A DNA stretch of 45,651 nucleotides from a virus. The stretch spans positions 1-45,651 of IMG/VR virus record IMGVR_UViG_3300017720_000012. One strand, written 5' to 3'. A program made the translations under genes and the position numbers. Within the stretch, counting starts at the first letter, position 1, and each line of letters begins with the position of its first letter. The notes under the pieces are model-generated. The model was not told where the DNA came from. It searched no databases and worked only from the letters and a program-made list of their open reading frames with translations. Shown one piece after another: positions 36,801 to 45,651 of the stretch.

Positions 36801-38018
36801 AAAGCCGCCCATGGTGTATACGGGGACTACACATCTACTGCTAATTCAAAGTACGGAGATAGGAACTATTCAGGCTCTATCATAAAGATGATTAACGCCC
36901 AGTTCGACTCAGTAAGAGACTTTGAAGGATATTCAGGTGGATTCGGAGATAAGCGAAAATCTCTTAACAACGATATTACTGCTGCTAAGTTGGATGCTGT
37001 ACTTGGAATACAGAGTGGTGATATGGGGAGGGCAAGATCAGGATTAGAATCATACCAAAATCTAGACCCAAGAATCCTTGATGGATTAAAAGATACAAAA
37101 ATTGGCCAATTCTTTGCGGTGGTAGAAAAACATTTAAGCACTTATGAAGCCAACGAAAGGGCACTAAAGGGAGGAGTAAAAACTGCTAAAGAGTACGAAA
37201 AAATTAATAGCGATTTAACAAAAACATCCCTTAACCTAGACAACTCTATAAAAGACTTAGACACTAGAATAGACAAAACTGGACTCAAAGATCTTGAGTT
37301 TTCAGATCCAAGTAATACTAGCAGAGAGTTTAATCCAAACACTGGAGACTTTAATACAACTAATGAATCTACTGGTAACGAAGCAGGGGACGCTTATTCA
37401 GGTGGAGCTATAGGTGGTGGGGGTGCTGCAACTTTCATGGATCAAACTAAAGCTATGTTCCCTGCTCTAATGGGAACAGCAGAAGGATCAACACCAGCTT
37501 TTGGACAGTTTGGACAATCAGTAATGGAGTTTGGAACAGTTATAACTCAATTTGCTACTTTAACCGCACAAGGATTAGCACTAGCAGGAAAACAAGAAGA
37601 AGCTGCAGACATAATGATGGAAGTAGCAAAAATACAAATGGCACTAGCAGTTGCAGAAATGGCTATGAAAATAGGACAGTATCTAGACTTTATACCTGCT
37701 AGATATGGTGGAGTATTTAATGGTCAATCATTTGCTGGGGGAGGAATAGCAGAAGGACCAGAAGCTGGTTATAAAGCAACTCTTCACGGAACAGAAGCAG
37801 TAATTCCATTAGGAAATGACAGAAGTGTCCCTGTAAAAATGCAAGGCTCAGGTGGAAATAACAATGTAAATGTTACTGTAAATGTAGACCAAAATGGTAA
37901 TGCAGATACTCTATTAACTGGAGATGGTGCAAGAGAACTAGGCAAAGTTATTGCATCAGTAGCACAAGATACAATTGCAAAAGAGCAACGATCAGGAGGA
38001 CTTTTAAGTAGTATATAA
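33879..38018 (+). CDS. tape measure protein, 1379 aa
   Basis: Long helical protein. Early Gly/Lys-rich segments (VDKDAKKAGSSFNTLDKNAR) and a hydrophobic stretch near residues 430-460 (AFGRAMNGIMRMAGFIGIAV) are followed by long coiled coils, and the C-terminus GGIAEGPEAGYKATLHGTEA with VIPLGNDRSVPV is the usual tape-measure ending. It sets tail length and passes into the host membrane on infection. Starts one base after the T frame ends. Confidence 0.93.
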   Translation: MAGKKTKGGSVDFKVTASGLNKVDKDAKKAGSSFNTLDKNARSADRGMKGASNMSSNATKNFSKMSQGITGGLVPAYATLAAQLFALDALFRFLREAADFRVLQQGQELFAASTGRAMRTLSRDIQAATSAQITFKEASQATAIGLSAGLSPSMLKELGQAARTVSVALGRDTTDSFNRLIRGVTKAEPELLDELGIILRLEEATTRYAASLGLNKNQLTTFQKSQAVANEVLRQAESRYGAIADRIGDDSVNQLNKLMVAFDEVLNKAREFIGPIAEFFGKFLTENIESATAAIGVFAASITGGLISQALPNLGTEAVKQATAVAGSGDLRVSKMMSKKRIKRLSSGTGTKADIAAYSKAVSAKESIMIKFENNSRAEHLKTVKILRAQNARMVADQSRGFERMKNNFKADLYEMQAVHGQVMGSMKMAGVAFGRAMNGIMRMAGFIGIAVMIFQMGKQLVDMFRDIDEEQQKAIEKTEEHTESMKSLSEEIGKTANFFREDLFAGAEERIRAVGGAFQSADIAAQIDQTERSFYVLGRDSDAVKENIGGLQMVALQLGHFDERFIEFARLLETNPVAAFNMANELKLFSDDAIRAGQSVDSMTRAQANFTKQFNAFVQKGTKIPFQDIVMSLNEYQKEQYAFKESTQLSTEEQARANAEYQITLLRLEGFVTMFKLATARQMEFVEAQRRGLTAGTALFGAKQDIKNSLKLAGQINTILAQREDIMGKQMAIENMNESMEKDFAKQKLKFAEQQLKLEKERLAMMIAEQNKFISAFGKAAEAFGNEFGTTLGKVFRGESVSMKEFGKSMVKVLTDSLGKALADRIMRISYRGTPLDPDVQMKKYSTQVEEMLEQKGRDTAKKMQAAGNDNANNAYKALDTGGKDASVNLYKAFDEGGADASKSIYDRMIAAANYHSYKIKTAERDIMIAERNRLELTKKDIDNEIATNNVLLGSGGMEGMRKEQYDIRTAIEKAAHGVYGDYTSTANSKYGDRNYSGSIIKMINAQFDSVRDFEGYSGGFGDKRKSLNNDITAAKLDAVLGIQSGDMGRARSGLESYQNLDPRILDGLKDTKIGQFFAVVEKHLSTYEANERALKGGVKTAKEYEKINSDLTKTSLNLDNSIKDLDTRIDKTGLKDLEFSDPSNTSREFNPNTGDFNTTNESTGNEAGDAYSGGAIGGGGAATFMDQTKAMFPALMGTAEGSTPAFGQFGQSVMEFGTVITQFATLTAQGLALAGKQEEAADIMMEVAKIQMALAVAEMAMKIGQYLDFIPARYGGVFNGQSFAGGGIAEGPEAGYKATLHGTEAVIPLGNDRSVPVKMQGSGGNNNVNVTVNVDQNGNADTLLTGDGARELGKVIASVAQDTIAKEQRSGGLLSSI

Positions 38019-38413
38019 TGGCTTTAGGAATAATGCAAAATGATGGTTCAAATATCACTGGATTCTCTAGTGCTGTACAACCAGACAAATCACTAACAAG
38101 AACTAATAACCCAAGAACTTTTACAATTCAGTTTGGAGATGGTTATGAACAAAGAATAGCAAATGGTATAAATAATTTAGCACAAGAAATGGAAGTAACT
38201 TTTCAAACTCGACCAAAAGCAGAGATAGATGATCTTGTTGCTTTCTTTGAATCTTTGCAAGGAGTAAGTAAATTTAGATTTGACTTAGCGGATTCTAATG
38301 CAGGAAGCAATACTGAAACTATAAAAGTTGTATGTCAAGAATGGAGCCAAACTTGGGAGTATGATGACTATTACTCTTTAAATGCGACATTCAGGAGAGT
38401 TTACGAAGCATAA
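38018..38413 (+). CDS. minor tail protein M-like, 131 aa
   Basis: RTFTIQFGDGYEQRIANGIN, then EVTFQTRPKAEIDDLVAFFE and CQEWSQTWEYDDYYSLNATF match the phage minor-tail M family (gpM). It links tape measure and tail tip. TAATG overlaps on both sides. Confidence 0.85.
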   Translation: MALGIMQNDGSNITGFSSAVQPDKSLTRTNNPRTFTIQFGDGYEQRIANGINNLAQEMEVTFQTRPKAEIDDLVAFFESLQGVSKFRFDLADSNAGSNTETIKVVCQEWSQTWEYDDYYSLNATFRRVYEA

Positions 38414-39651
38414 TGTCAGAGAAAATAATAGTAAAGGACTTGCAAAAACAAGACCCAGGCTCAGCATTGGTACATCTATACGAGATAGAGTACAAAGATG
38501 ATGAGTTTGCATATTTTCATGATGGATTAGACGCAAGTCTAAGTGAAGTAACTATGCTTGATTATAGTAATAATAGTCAAACAAATACTTACAAAGCACT
38601 ACCTATAGAATTTAAGGGACTAGATAGAACAGCGGCAACAAAGCTTCCAGCACCTACAATGGCTTTTGCAAATGCTTTATCAGTATTTGGTTTAGCAGTA
38701 GATAGTATAGACTATGAAGATTTTGCAGGAAAAAGAGTTGTAAGAAGAACTACTTTACGAAAATATTTAAAAAGTGAAGGAGATAGTAATTCACCACCTA
38801 TTGAATACCCAAGAGATGTATACTATATTGATTCTCTAAAACAAAGAACAAAACAAGTTCTTGTATTTCAATTGCAAGTTCCTTTTGATTTACAAGGAGT
38901 AAAATTACCAAAAAGAACTGTTGTACCTAACAGATGTCCATGGATATATCAAGGAGCAAGTGAACACACAGAAAATCCTGAATATAAAAGAGCAAGAAGT
39001 GGGTGTACTTGGCATATAGAAAGCAAATATAATCCAAGTTATAATAATACTGTAGCAGGACAAAATGTAGAGTATACAGTATATGTAAATCAAGATGATG
39101 AGTATCTAGTACCAAGTAGTACTAGTTTTTCTACTAGCGTAGGAAATATAACTAAGGGAAACTATTATAGCACTACTTCTAGTATAAGAAGATTTAACCT
39201 AGATGGAACGGTATCTACTGTAACTGTAAATAATTATTGGCAGGCAACAGTAACAAATTCTAGTCCAGGAACGGTTTCCGATACTAATAGTAATTTTAAG
39301 AGAGTAAGAGTCTATGGCGCTTATTCTCATGGTACAACTTATTTTGCTTATGAAGATGATAAGTATAATGATTATGTCACTTTTACTGATAATACTGCAG
39401 CAGCAGGGCATGAAACATATCAAAAAACATTACTATGGAAAACAAGAAAGACTAATGATAGTATTGCACCTGCCCACAGTTTACAATGGGAAAGAGGAGA
39501 TATATGTAGTAAATCCTTAGACGGATGTGGAATGAGATTTGGATTTAATCCAAAAACAGCAAGTAGTTCAAGTACTACTGGTAATCCAGATTTTAGTACA
39601 ACAGTTGTAATTCCTTTCGGGGGATTTCCAGGGACAAAGGCGTTCAACTAA
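38413..39651 (+). CDS. minor tail protein L-like with Fe-S cysteines and a ~150-aa insertion, 412 aa
   Basis: LQKQDPGSALVHLYEIEYKD and LKGLDRTAATKLPAPTMA-like opening, then DLQGVKLPKRTVVPNRCPWI, fit gpL of lambda. Four Cys are retained: Cys175 (RCPWIYQG), Cys198 (SGCTWH), Cys365 and Cys372 (DICSKSLDGCGMRFG). Lambda gpL binds a [4Fe-4S] cluster with four Cys, the last two seven apart as here. Between Cys198 and Cys365 lies an inserted Thr/Ser/Tyr-rich beta region. It forms part of the tail tip. Confidence 0.85.
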   Translation: MSEKIIVKDLQKQDPGSALVHLYEIEYKDDEFAYFHDGLDASLSEVTMLDYSNNSQTNTYKALPIEFKGLDRTAATKLPAPTMAFANALSVFGLAVDSIDYEDFAGKRVVRRTTLRKYLKSEGDSNSPPIEYPRDVYYIDSLKQRTKQVLVFQLQVPFDLQGVKLPKRTVVPNRCPWIYQGASEHTENPEYKRARSGCTWHIESKYNPSYNNTVAGQNVEYTVYVNQDDEYLVPSSTSFSTSVGNITKGNYYSTTSSIRRFNLDGTVSTVTVNNYWQATVTNSSPGTVSDTNSNFKRVRVYGAYSHGTTYFAYEDDKYNDYVTFTDNTAAAGHETYQKTLLWKTRKTNDSIAPAHSLQWERGDICSKSLDGCGMRFGFNPKTASSSSTTGNPDFSTTVVIPFGGFPGTKAFN

Positions 39652-39959
39652 TGTTAGATTCAATATATGAAGCAGCTAAAGAAAGAGCACCAGAAGAAAT
39701 GTGTGGAATTGTTACTGTTGATAATGAATTTATCGAATTTGAGAATATTGCAGATGATAAAAAATCACACTTTAAAATGGACGCAATAGCTTTCGGTATA
39801 TATCAATTAAATTCAAAAATAAAATATGTTGTCCATAGTCACTACGACTCAAAATGTAATCCGAGTCAACATGATATTGATAACTGCAACTCGGTAGGTA
39901 TACCATATTTAATCGTGTCCTACCCAGAAAAAGACTACTGCATAGTGGAGCCAAAATGA
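39651..39959 (+). CDS. JAB/MPN-domain tail protein (gpK N-domain-like), 102 aa
   Basis: APEEMCGIV and HSHYDSKCNPSQHDIDNC give the JAMM zinc metalloprotease motif E...H-x-H-x7-S-x2-D. In lambda gpK this domain is followed by an NlpC/P60 peptidase, which is absent here. It probably processes or assembles the tail tip. It overlaps the next gene by 4 nt. Confidence 0.85.
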   Translation: MLDSIYEAAKERAPEEMCGIVTVDNEFIEFENIADDKKSHFKMDAIAFGIYQLNSKIKYVVHSHYDSKCNPSQHDIDNCNSVGIPYLIVSYPEKDYCIVEPK

Positions 39960-40612
39960 CAAAAGTACATTTATTAGGAAAAGCTGGAAAGAAGTTCGGC
40001 GAACATTTTAACTTAGAAGTAAAACATACTAAGCAATTGCTTAGGGCTATTGCTGTCCAAAGAAAAGGGTTTTACAACTTTTTTACTGAAGAAAACGAAA
40101 AAGGTATAGACTATGTAATAAAAAGAGGAAGTGAATTTTTAAGAGAAGGAGAGGAAACTCTAAGTTTTGGTAGTGATGATGTGTTCATCATGCCAGTTCC
40201 TCAAGGTTCTCTTAGTGACGGAGCAAAAAGAGACTTAGGTGCAATACTAACAGTAATTGCAGTAATACTTGCATTCTTTGTAAACCCTGCCTTTTTAGCT
40301 TTAGCAGCTATAGGTAGTTATATTATGTTTGACGGAATGTTAGGACTACAAATGGATGATACACCTGCAAAAAATGATGAACCAGCAATATTTGGTGGAC
40401 CACCAAATGTTGTAAAACAAGGTGTACCTATTCCTTTATGTTATGGTAAATTAGAAGTAACAGGCGCTCCAATAAACTTTGGGTTTACGGGAACAAGAAT
40501 AAAACAAAATGGCGGTTGGGTAAATATTAATAACCCAGATCAACAAGATTATGGTAGCAGCGTAGGCGGCGGCGGTGGCGGCGGTGGTAATGCTGCAGTA
40601 AAGAGGCACTAA
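39956..40612 (+). CDS. tail assembly protein I-like, 218 aa
   Basis: KVHLLGKAGKKFGEHFNLEV, then hydrophobic LGAILTVIAVILAFFVNPAF and LALAAIGSYIMFDGMLGLQM, VPIPLCYGKLEVTGAPINFG, and a Gly8 run before a basic end. This is the gpI pattern. It is needed for tip assembly and not always present in virions. Confidence 0.85.
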   Translation: MTKVHLLGKAGKKFGEHFNLEVKHTKQLLRAIAVQRKGFYNFFTEENEKGIDYVIKRGSEFLREGEETLSFGSDDVFIMPVPQGSLSDGAKRDLGAILTVIAVILAFFVNPAFLALAAIGSYIMFDGMLGLQMDDTPAKNDEPAIFGGPPNVVKQGVPIPLCYGKLEVTGAPINFGFTGTRIKQNGGWVNINNPDQQDYGSSVGGGGGGGGNAAVKRH

Positions 40613-43600
40613 ATGAGTACAAGTAGAGATAAAGATAGTACAGCATCAGGAATAGGCAGCGGCAAAGGGCCACTGCAAGATACTAACAGACAGTCTTTTA
40701 TAGACCAGTCTGCGATTGTTTATGATGCTATTTCAGAAGGAGAAATTGAAGGTTTAGTAGATGGTGCATACACTATCTATTTAAATGGAACTCCAGTACT
40801 AGATAAAACTTATAGTGTTCAATACTCAGCAAAACAAAGTTCAAATATATCATATACTGCAAGTACAGGTACTATTACAGATAATGAAACCGCAAACATG
40901 TTTACAGGATTATCAACTGATGACGGTTCTAGATTTATAAGAATAGATGGGGGAGCTGCAGTAGGTAACTCCAATGTAGTAGCAAATACAGTAACTATAA
41001 CACCTAGTTCAAGTAGTGGAATAACTTTTGCAAATACTCATGTAGACGGAAATATTACTACTCTAGTTGATATGCAACCTAAGATAAGAATCACAGGTGC
41101 AGGTCAAGACGGAGGAGTTCATGTAGCAACTATCACTTCTTTTAATTCAGGTAATGGAACAGTAAATATATCTCCACCACCAAAAACTACAGTCAATAAC
41201 GCAACCACTACAATAGATTTAGTAGACCAAATAGCATCAATAGCAGGTAGTAATGCTACTATATCTCCTTCAGGACAAGGAGTAGATAGAGCAAATGTAC
41301 CAGCTACAATGAGTTCTCCTGTTTTATCAGAAGATAGTAAACCTATATACAACTTTCAAAACTTTTCATATGCCTTTAGAACAGGTCATAGAAACCAAGA
41401 CTTTGTAGTAACTCCTCAAGGAATAGGAACAGCAGCAGTAGGAATATCAGTAGGTCAAGACTTACCAGCCTCTACTCAATCTGCACTAGGAATGACAAGC
41501 GACCCTAGAAATGAAGCTGTATTAGATGATTTTGATGGAGATACATTAGATGCTCCAACACACGCAGGTATAAATATATCTTCAAGTCAATTTAATTTAT
41601 CAGACCCCTCTATTATTGATCAACTTAAAATAACTTTTAACCATCCAACTGGACTATATAATAGTGACTCCGAAGATGGAGATAGTGGTCCTGCTTGGAT
41701 AGAATTACGAGTAGTATTTTCTTACGAAAGGGATGGACAAACATTTGAAGAAACCATATTTGGATTAGATGATATGGCTGCCTTAAATAGAGAGAAAGGT
41801 GGAACAAGACCACATGGTAGCGGATCATTTAGTGGTGCAGCAAACTATAGCGCACACAATGGCATAATATACGATAAAATATCAACTCAGTTTGCAACTA
41901 CCTTTAGTTTTGATACTGAAAAATTTCAACCCTTTGATAACTTTACAATAAAATTAAGAAGGTACACTCCTCTAAACTATGAAATAAGTAATAAATCTTA
42001 TCATAATGCACTTCAGGTAGGTTTTATAGAGGCTATTGTAGAAGATAAACTAAATTACCCATATACTGCGTATGCAGCTGTAATGGTAGATTCTAAAGAT
42101 AATACGACAGTTCCTAAAAGAAGCTATGAAGTTAGAGGAATTAAATGTAAAGTTCCAACTAATTACATTCCAAGCGATGTATTAGATGCAAATGGAAATA
42201 GAACTGAAACAGCTTCTTATAATAGAAATATTACTACAGGAGTAGCAGAAAGTACTTATCAAGATTGGGATGGTAAATTTAGAGGAGATAAAAAAGCGTT
42301 TCCAACACCAACAGACCCTAATCATAATTCTGTATATACAAATAATCCAGCATGGATTTTTTATGACTTACTAACTAATGAAAGATATGGACTAGGTCAG
42401 TATATGTATAAAGATTATACAGATAATTTAATAGATACATACCAATTATTCGAACTTGCAAAATACTGTGATGAACTTGTACCAGACGGAAAAGGCGGAA
42501 CAGAACCAAGATTCAGTGCTAATATTTATATTTCAAAAACTACAGAAGCTATAAAAGTAATGAAAGATTTACTTACTGTATTTAGAGGAATATTAATATG
42601 GCATGATGGAGAAGTATCTATAAACATGCAACAAGAAAAAGCTCCTCTATATACTTTTACTAAAGGCAATATAGTAGCAGGAGAGTTTGCATATTCATAC
42701 CCTTCTAGACGAGTACAAGCCAATCAAATAAGAGTGACTTGGAATGACCCAGATAATCATTATTTACAAACAGTAGAACTAGTAGAAGATACAACAAATA
42801 TTGCTGAAACCAGGCAAATAACATCTAAAGCAACAGTTGCTTATGGGTGTACATCACAAGCACAAGCACATAGAGTTGGTAAGTTCCACTTACTAACAGA
42901 AACTCGAGATAGCGAAATTGTAAGTTTTGCTTCAGGCATTGGCGGACAATTACTAAGACCAGGAGATTTAATTGAAATACAAGACTCAGATAGAGATAAT
43001 GTTCAATTAAGTGGTAGAGTATCAAGCGGAGCAACAACAACAGTTATTCCTGTAGATAGAACAGTAGCATTAAGCAGTGCTGCAAATGCTGATTTAACTT
43101 TAATATTCCCTAAATCAGGGGCGTATCTTGCACAACCAAATGCAACTATAGGTAGTGTTACTTATAATCAGGGAGACTTAATTCTTCAAGGAAAAAATGT
43201 GTCAGATGCTCTATACAATTTAGATTCGCAAGAAGACTCTGTAAATGCACGAGACGATAGTGGAAATGTATTAGACATCGCATGGTCAGAAGATACTAGA
43301 ATAGAGACAAAAGCAATTAGTTCTTACAATGCAACTCATGTAGTTGTAGGTTCAGCATTTAGTTCTGCACCAACTGAGGAAGTAATTTTTGCTATATCAC
43401 AGACAACAGCAGCAGGAGAAAAATTAGCAGGGTCACCAAAACAATATAGTATTGTTGAAATAAAAGAACAAGAAGATAAATCTTTTGCTATTTCAGCAGC
43501 TAGACAATCAGAGGGTAAATTCGATGAAGTAGATAGAGGGTGGAAACTTTCTAATATTCCTGATGTATTAAGACCTCCTAAATCCGAAGATGGAGTACCA

Positions 43601-45651
43601 CAACCAAGAAGTTATCAATTAAAATTAGTAAAAGGAATACGAGATAATGATGATGAAACAAGGGTAACTAGTTCGGATGAACAAAGATTTACACCTCCTT
43701 CATTAGATGTATATTGGTCACCACCATTAAGTCAAAGAAAAGATTTAAATGATGTTCAGATAGAAACTCCTTACGAGCATATTCAACACTATGAGATAGA
43801 ACATAATTTATATACTAACTCTGTAACAGCGGGTAAAGAAAGTTTTCAAAAGGTTGCAGTATCTCCTGATGTAAGAAGTTTTACTTTTGATAATATACCA
43901 AAAGCAGGTACGTTTATAGTAAGAATCAGAACTGTAGCAACGAATGGAGCACCTTCTCCATATGTTCAAAGAAGAATAACTATTAACCCTGAAAAACCAG
44001 CAAAAAATTTAGAGCCATATGTAAGAAAAGGCGGAATGTTAACAACTGGTTTTAATATAGACAGTTCAAATGCATTAGTGCAGTTTACAGAAAGCACTTA
44101 TAATTTTACTCCAGCAGAATCAGATTTACAAACAATAACAGTCACAAGCGGTACAACTGCTCAAACTTCATGTAGCTTTTCAAACTTAGCTAGTGGAAAG
44201 ACTGGTTATCTATTGTGGGATTATAGTGATACTACTGACCCACTAAAAGCGATAGAATATGTAAAAGATAATACTGGTGCTGACTTATTCAGATATTCAA
44301 AAAATTTAGACGCAACTGCTTTTGTACAAAAGACAGGAACAGCAAATGTTGTTGCAGGAAATACAGTTGTTATAGGAACAGGAACAAATTTCTTAACAGA
44401 GTACGAAGCTGGAGATATGTTCATATATGATAGTGGAACTACAAGATTTATAGCAACAGTTAACCATATTCATAGTAACACAGCTCTTGAAGTAGCGTAT
44501 ACTCCAACAGCAAACTTAACAAACAAAAATGTATTCTCACAAAGAATACAACCAAACTTTATCAAAGATACTATTATTGGAGAAGTAGCTAATACAAGCG
44601 GTACTTTCTCTATAGTAAACTATGCTAGTGGTAACAAGGGTACAGATGCATACTCTGTAAATGGTACAAATGAAAACCATAACTTCCCTTCAGCTTCAAA
44701 CGGAACAGTAAGTGATTTCTCTAGTTTCTCAAATATCTACTCAATCAAAAAAGGCTCAGTAACATTAGCATTTGCAAGTAGTGGTACTGCCCTTAATACT
44801 TTTGGGTTATCAAAGGCAGATACAAATTGTACTTCAGCAATCAACTCCTCAACAGGAGAAATAACTGTTAGTGCAATAACACAAACAACAGCTAAAATTA
44901 CAGTCACAATTACGGATAGATACACAGGTGAAACAATCGGAACAAGAGTTATTTCACTAGGTAAAAGTATACCAGGAGCAGCTGGAGCAGGTACAGATTC
45001 AAGAACTGTTAACCTAACAGCGTCAGACTTCTCTATTATTTACAACTCTGGTGGAACAAGTCCAAGCCCAAGTAGTACAATTACTTTGACAGCAACATCA
45101 CAAAACTTTGATGACCCTTACTTTAAATTTACAGGGGATGGTATAAGTGATGAAACTTCTTACACAGATGGCTCAGGTGCGCAAGATACTTTTACATTTA
45201 GTGTACCAGCAAGCATAAATACTAGCCCTCAAACAGTTAGAGTAGGAGTAGCGGACGGTAACCAAGTAGAACTTGCTTTTGATAGTATTACTATCGCCTC
45301 ACTACAACAAGGAAGTGCAGGGTATACTCCAATACTATCTAACGAAGCTCATACTTTCCCAGCAACAAAAGCAGGTGTAGTATCAGACTTTACAAACTCA
45401 GGAACATCTGTAGAAGTATACAGAGGAGCAACAAGACTTACTCCAGTAGCAAATACAGGCACACCAGGAACAGACGAATACTCAGTTACAACTAATTCTG
45501 ATACTAATATTACAGTAGGTAGTTATACACTTAATACTGCATCGGCACACGCTAATGTAACAATTGGTAATCATAGTTCTTTCACAACCTCAGCTAATAC
45601 TGCAGAGATAGAATACTCTATAAATATAGAAAATGAACTCACAGTAACAAA
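40613..45651 (+). CDS. tail tip / host specificity protein J, 5' part (>1679 aa)
   Basis: The frame starts at ATG 40613, directly after gpI, and stays open to the window edge. The N-terminal IVYDAISEGEIEGLVDGAYT, then NPAWIFYDLLTNERYGLGQY and the central HYEIEHNLYTNSVTAGK-type fibronectin-like part match lambda gpJ. The last ~400 residues visible are Thr/Ser/Gly-rich beta repeats with recurring FP-x(4-6)-G-x-V-S-DF units. It forms the central tip and binds the receptor. The C-terminal receptor end lies outside the window. Confidence 0.92.
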   Translation, partial: MSTSRDKDSTASGIGSGKGPLQDTNRQSFIDQSAIVYDAISEGEIEGLVDGAYTIYLNGTPVLDKTYSVQYSAKQSSNISYTASTGTITDNETANMFTGLSTDDGSRFIRIDGGAAVGNSNVVANTVTITPSSSSGITFANTHVDGNITTLVDMQPKIRITGAGQDGGVHVATITSFNSGNGTVNISPPPKTTVNNATTTIDLVDQIASIAGSNATISPSGQGVDRANVPATMSSPVLSEDSKPIYNFQNFSYAFRTGHRNQDFVVTPQGIGTAAVGISVGQDLPASTQSALGMTSDPRNEAVLDDFDGDTLDAPTHAGINISSSQFNLSDPSIIDQLKITFNHPTGLYNSDSEDGDSGPAWIELRVVFSYERDGQTFEETIFGLDDMAALNREKGGTRPHGSGSFSGAANYSAHNGIIYDKISTQFATTFSFDTEKFQPFDNFTIKLRRYTPLNYEISNKSYHNALQVGFIEAIVEDKLNYPYTAYAAVMVDSKDNTTVPKRSYEVRGIKCKVPTNYIPSDVLDANGNRTETASYNRNITTGVAESTYQDWDGKFRGDKKAFPTPTDPNHNSVYTNNPAWIFYDLLTNERYGLGQYMYKDYTDNLIDTYQLFELAKYCDELVPDGKGGTEPRFSANIYISKTTEAIKVMKDLLTVFRGILIWHDGEVSINMQQEKAPLYTFTKGNIVAGEFAYSYPSRRVQANQIRVTWNDPDNHYLQTVELVEDTTNIAETRQITSKATVAYGCTSQAQAHRVGKFHLLTETRDSEIVSFASGIGGQLLRPGDLIEIQDSDRDNVQLSGRVSSGATTTVIPVDRTVALSSAANADLTLIFPKSGAYLAQPNATIGSVTYNQGDLILQGKNVSDALYNLDSQEDSVNARDDSGNVLDIAWSEDTRIETKAISSYNATHVVVGSAFSSAPTEEVIFAISQTTAAGEKLAGSPKQYSIVEIKEQEDKSFAISAARQSEGKFDEVDRGWKLSNIPDVLRPPKSEDGVPQPRSYQLKLVKGIRDNDDETRVTSSDEQRFTPPSLDVYWSPPLSQRKDLNDVQIETPYEHIQHYEIEHNLYTNSVTAGKESFQKVAVSPDVRSFTFDNIPKAGTFIVRIRTVATNGAPSPYVQRRITINPEKPAKNLEPYVRKGGMLTTGFNIDSSNALVQFTESTYNFTPAESDLQTITVTSGTTAQTSCSFSNLASGKTGYLLWDYSDTTDPLKAIEYVKDNTGADLFRYSKNLDATAFVQKTGTANVVAGNTVVIGTGTNFLTEYEAGDMFIYDSGTTRFIATVNHIHSNTALEVAYTPTANLTNKNVFSQRIQPNFIKDTIIGEVANTSGTFSIVNYASGNKGTDAYSVNGTNENHNFPSASNGTVSDFSSFSNIYSIKKGSVTLAFASSGTALNTFGLSKADTNCTSAINSSTGEITVSAITQTTAKITVTITDRYTGETIGTRVISLGKSIPGAAGAGTDSRTVNLTASDFSIIYNSGGTSPSPSSTITLTATSQNFDDPYFKFTGDGISDETSYTDGSGAQDTFTFSVPASINTSPQTVRVGVADGNQVELAFDSITIASLQQGSAGYTPILSNEAHTFPATKAGVVSDFTNSGTSVEVYRGATRLTPVANTGTPGTDEYSVTTNSDTNITVGSYTLNTASAHANVTIGNHSSFTTSANTAEIEYSINIENELTVT

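Overview
The window is part of the genome of a tailed double-stranded DNA phage with a long non-contractile tail (siphovirus type). By eye it is low in G+C. The head genes are of the HK97 kind and the tail tip genes follow the order of phage lambda M-L-K-I-J. Several accessory genes (ribosomal protein bS21, MazG-like pyrophosphohydrolase, IscU/IscA, curli-type secretion proteins, 2OG-Fe(II) oxygenase) point to a marine proteobacterial host. That is an inference from gene content; the host cannot be named from the sequence. The first gene runs off the left edge and the tail-tip gene J off the right edge. No DNA polymerase, helicase, integrase or lysis enzyme is visible.

Layout. (1) 1-1.26 kb: tiny genes behind near-perfect sigma70 promoters, several of which lie exactly 6 nt before the start codon, followed by a PD-(D/E)XK nuclease-like gene, a SANT/HTH-like gene and bS21. 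(2) 1.26-5.5 kb: a candidate structured RNA, then a leftward operon of overlapping small genes including a MazG-like enzyme and an Api92-like protein. (3) 5.5-8.7 kb: a non-coding and regulatory zone. It holds a candidate ~0.94 kb structured RNA with its own promoter and terminator, a tRNA-like element with a stunted anticodon arm, a regulator with two tandem promoters, and GC-rich repeat-bearing transcripts. (4) 8.6-11.4 kb: a leftward cassette (HAD hydrolase, DEDDh exonuclease, small proteins) bracketed by inverted copies of a ~90 bp compound hairpin. (5) 11.7-19.3 kb: a candidate packaging site and small terminase, then an accessory operon: IscU, IscA, small membrane proteins, CsgF, CsgG, a curlin-repeat protein, a FecR-domain protein, a membrane protein and a CHASE2-class III cyclase. 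(6) 19.3-23.5 kb: small genes, a methyltransferase, a cluster of very basic proteins and a 2OG oxygenase. (7) 23.5-45.65 kb: the late block: large terminase, HNH nuclease, portal, a protease-capsid fusion, connectors, tail tube, gpG/gpGT with a -1 frameshift site, tape measure, and M, L, K-like, I and J.

The most striking content is the 14.0-19.3 kb module. It looks like a compact phage-encoded curli (type VIII) secretion and amyloid operon joined to a periplasmic-sensor/cyclic-nucleotide signalling pair. Upstream IscU/IscA may serve the host, or may mature an Fe-S cluster in the phage's own tail-tip protein L, whose four cysteines match the cluster-binding pattern of lambda gpL. Other signals worth follow-up are the large candidate RNA, the tRNA-like element, the family of leaderless promoters and the inverted-repeat cassette.
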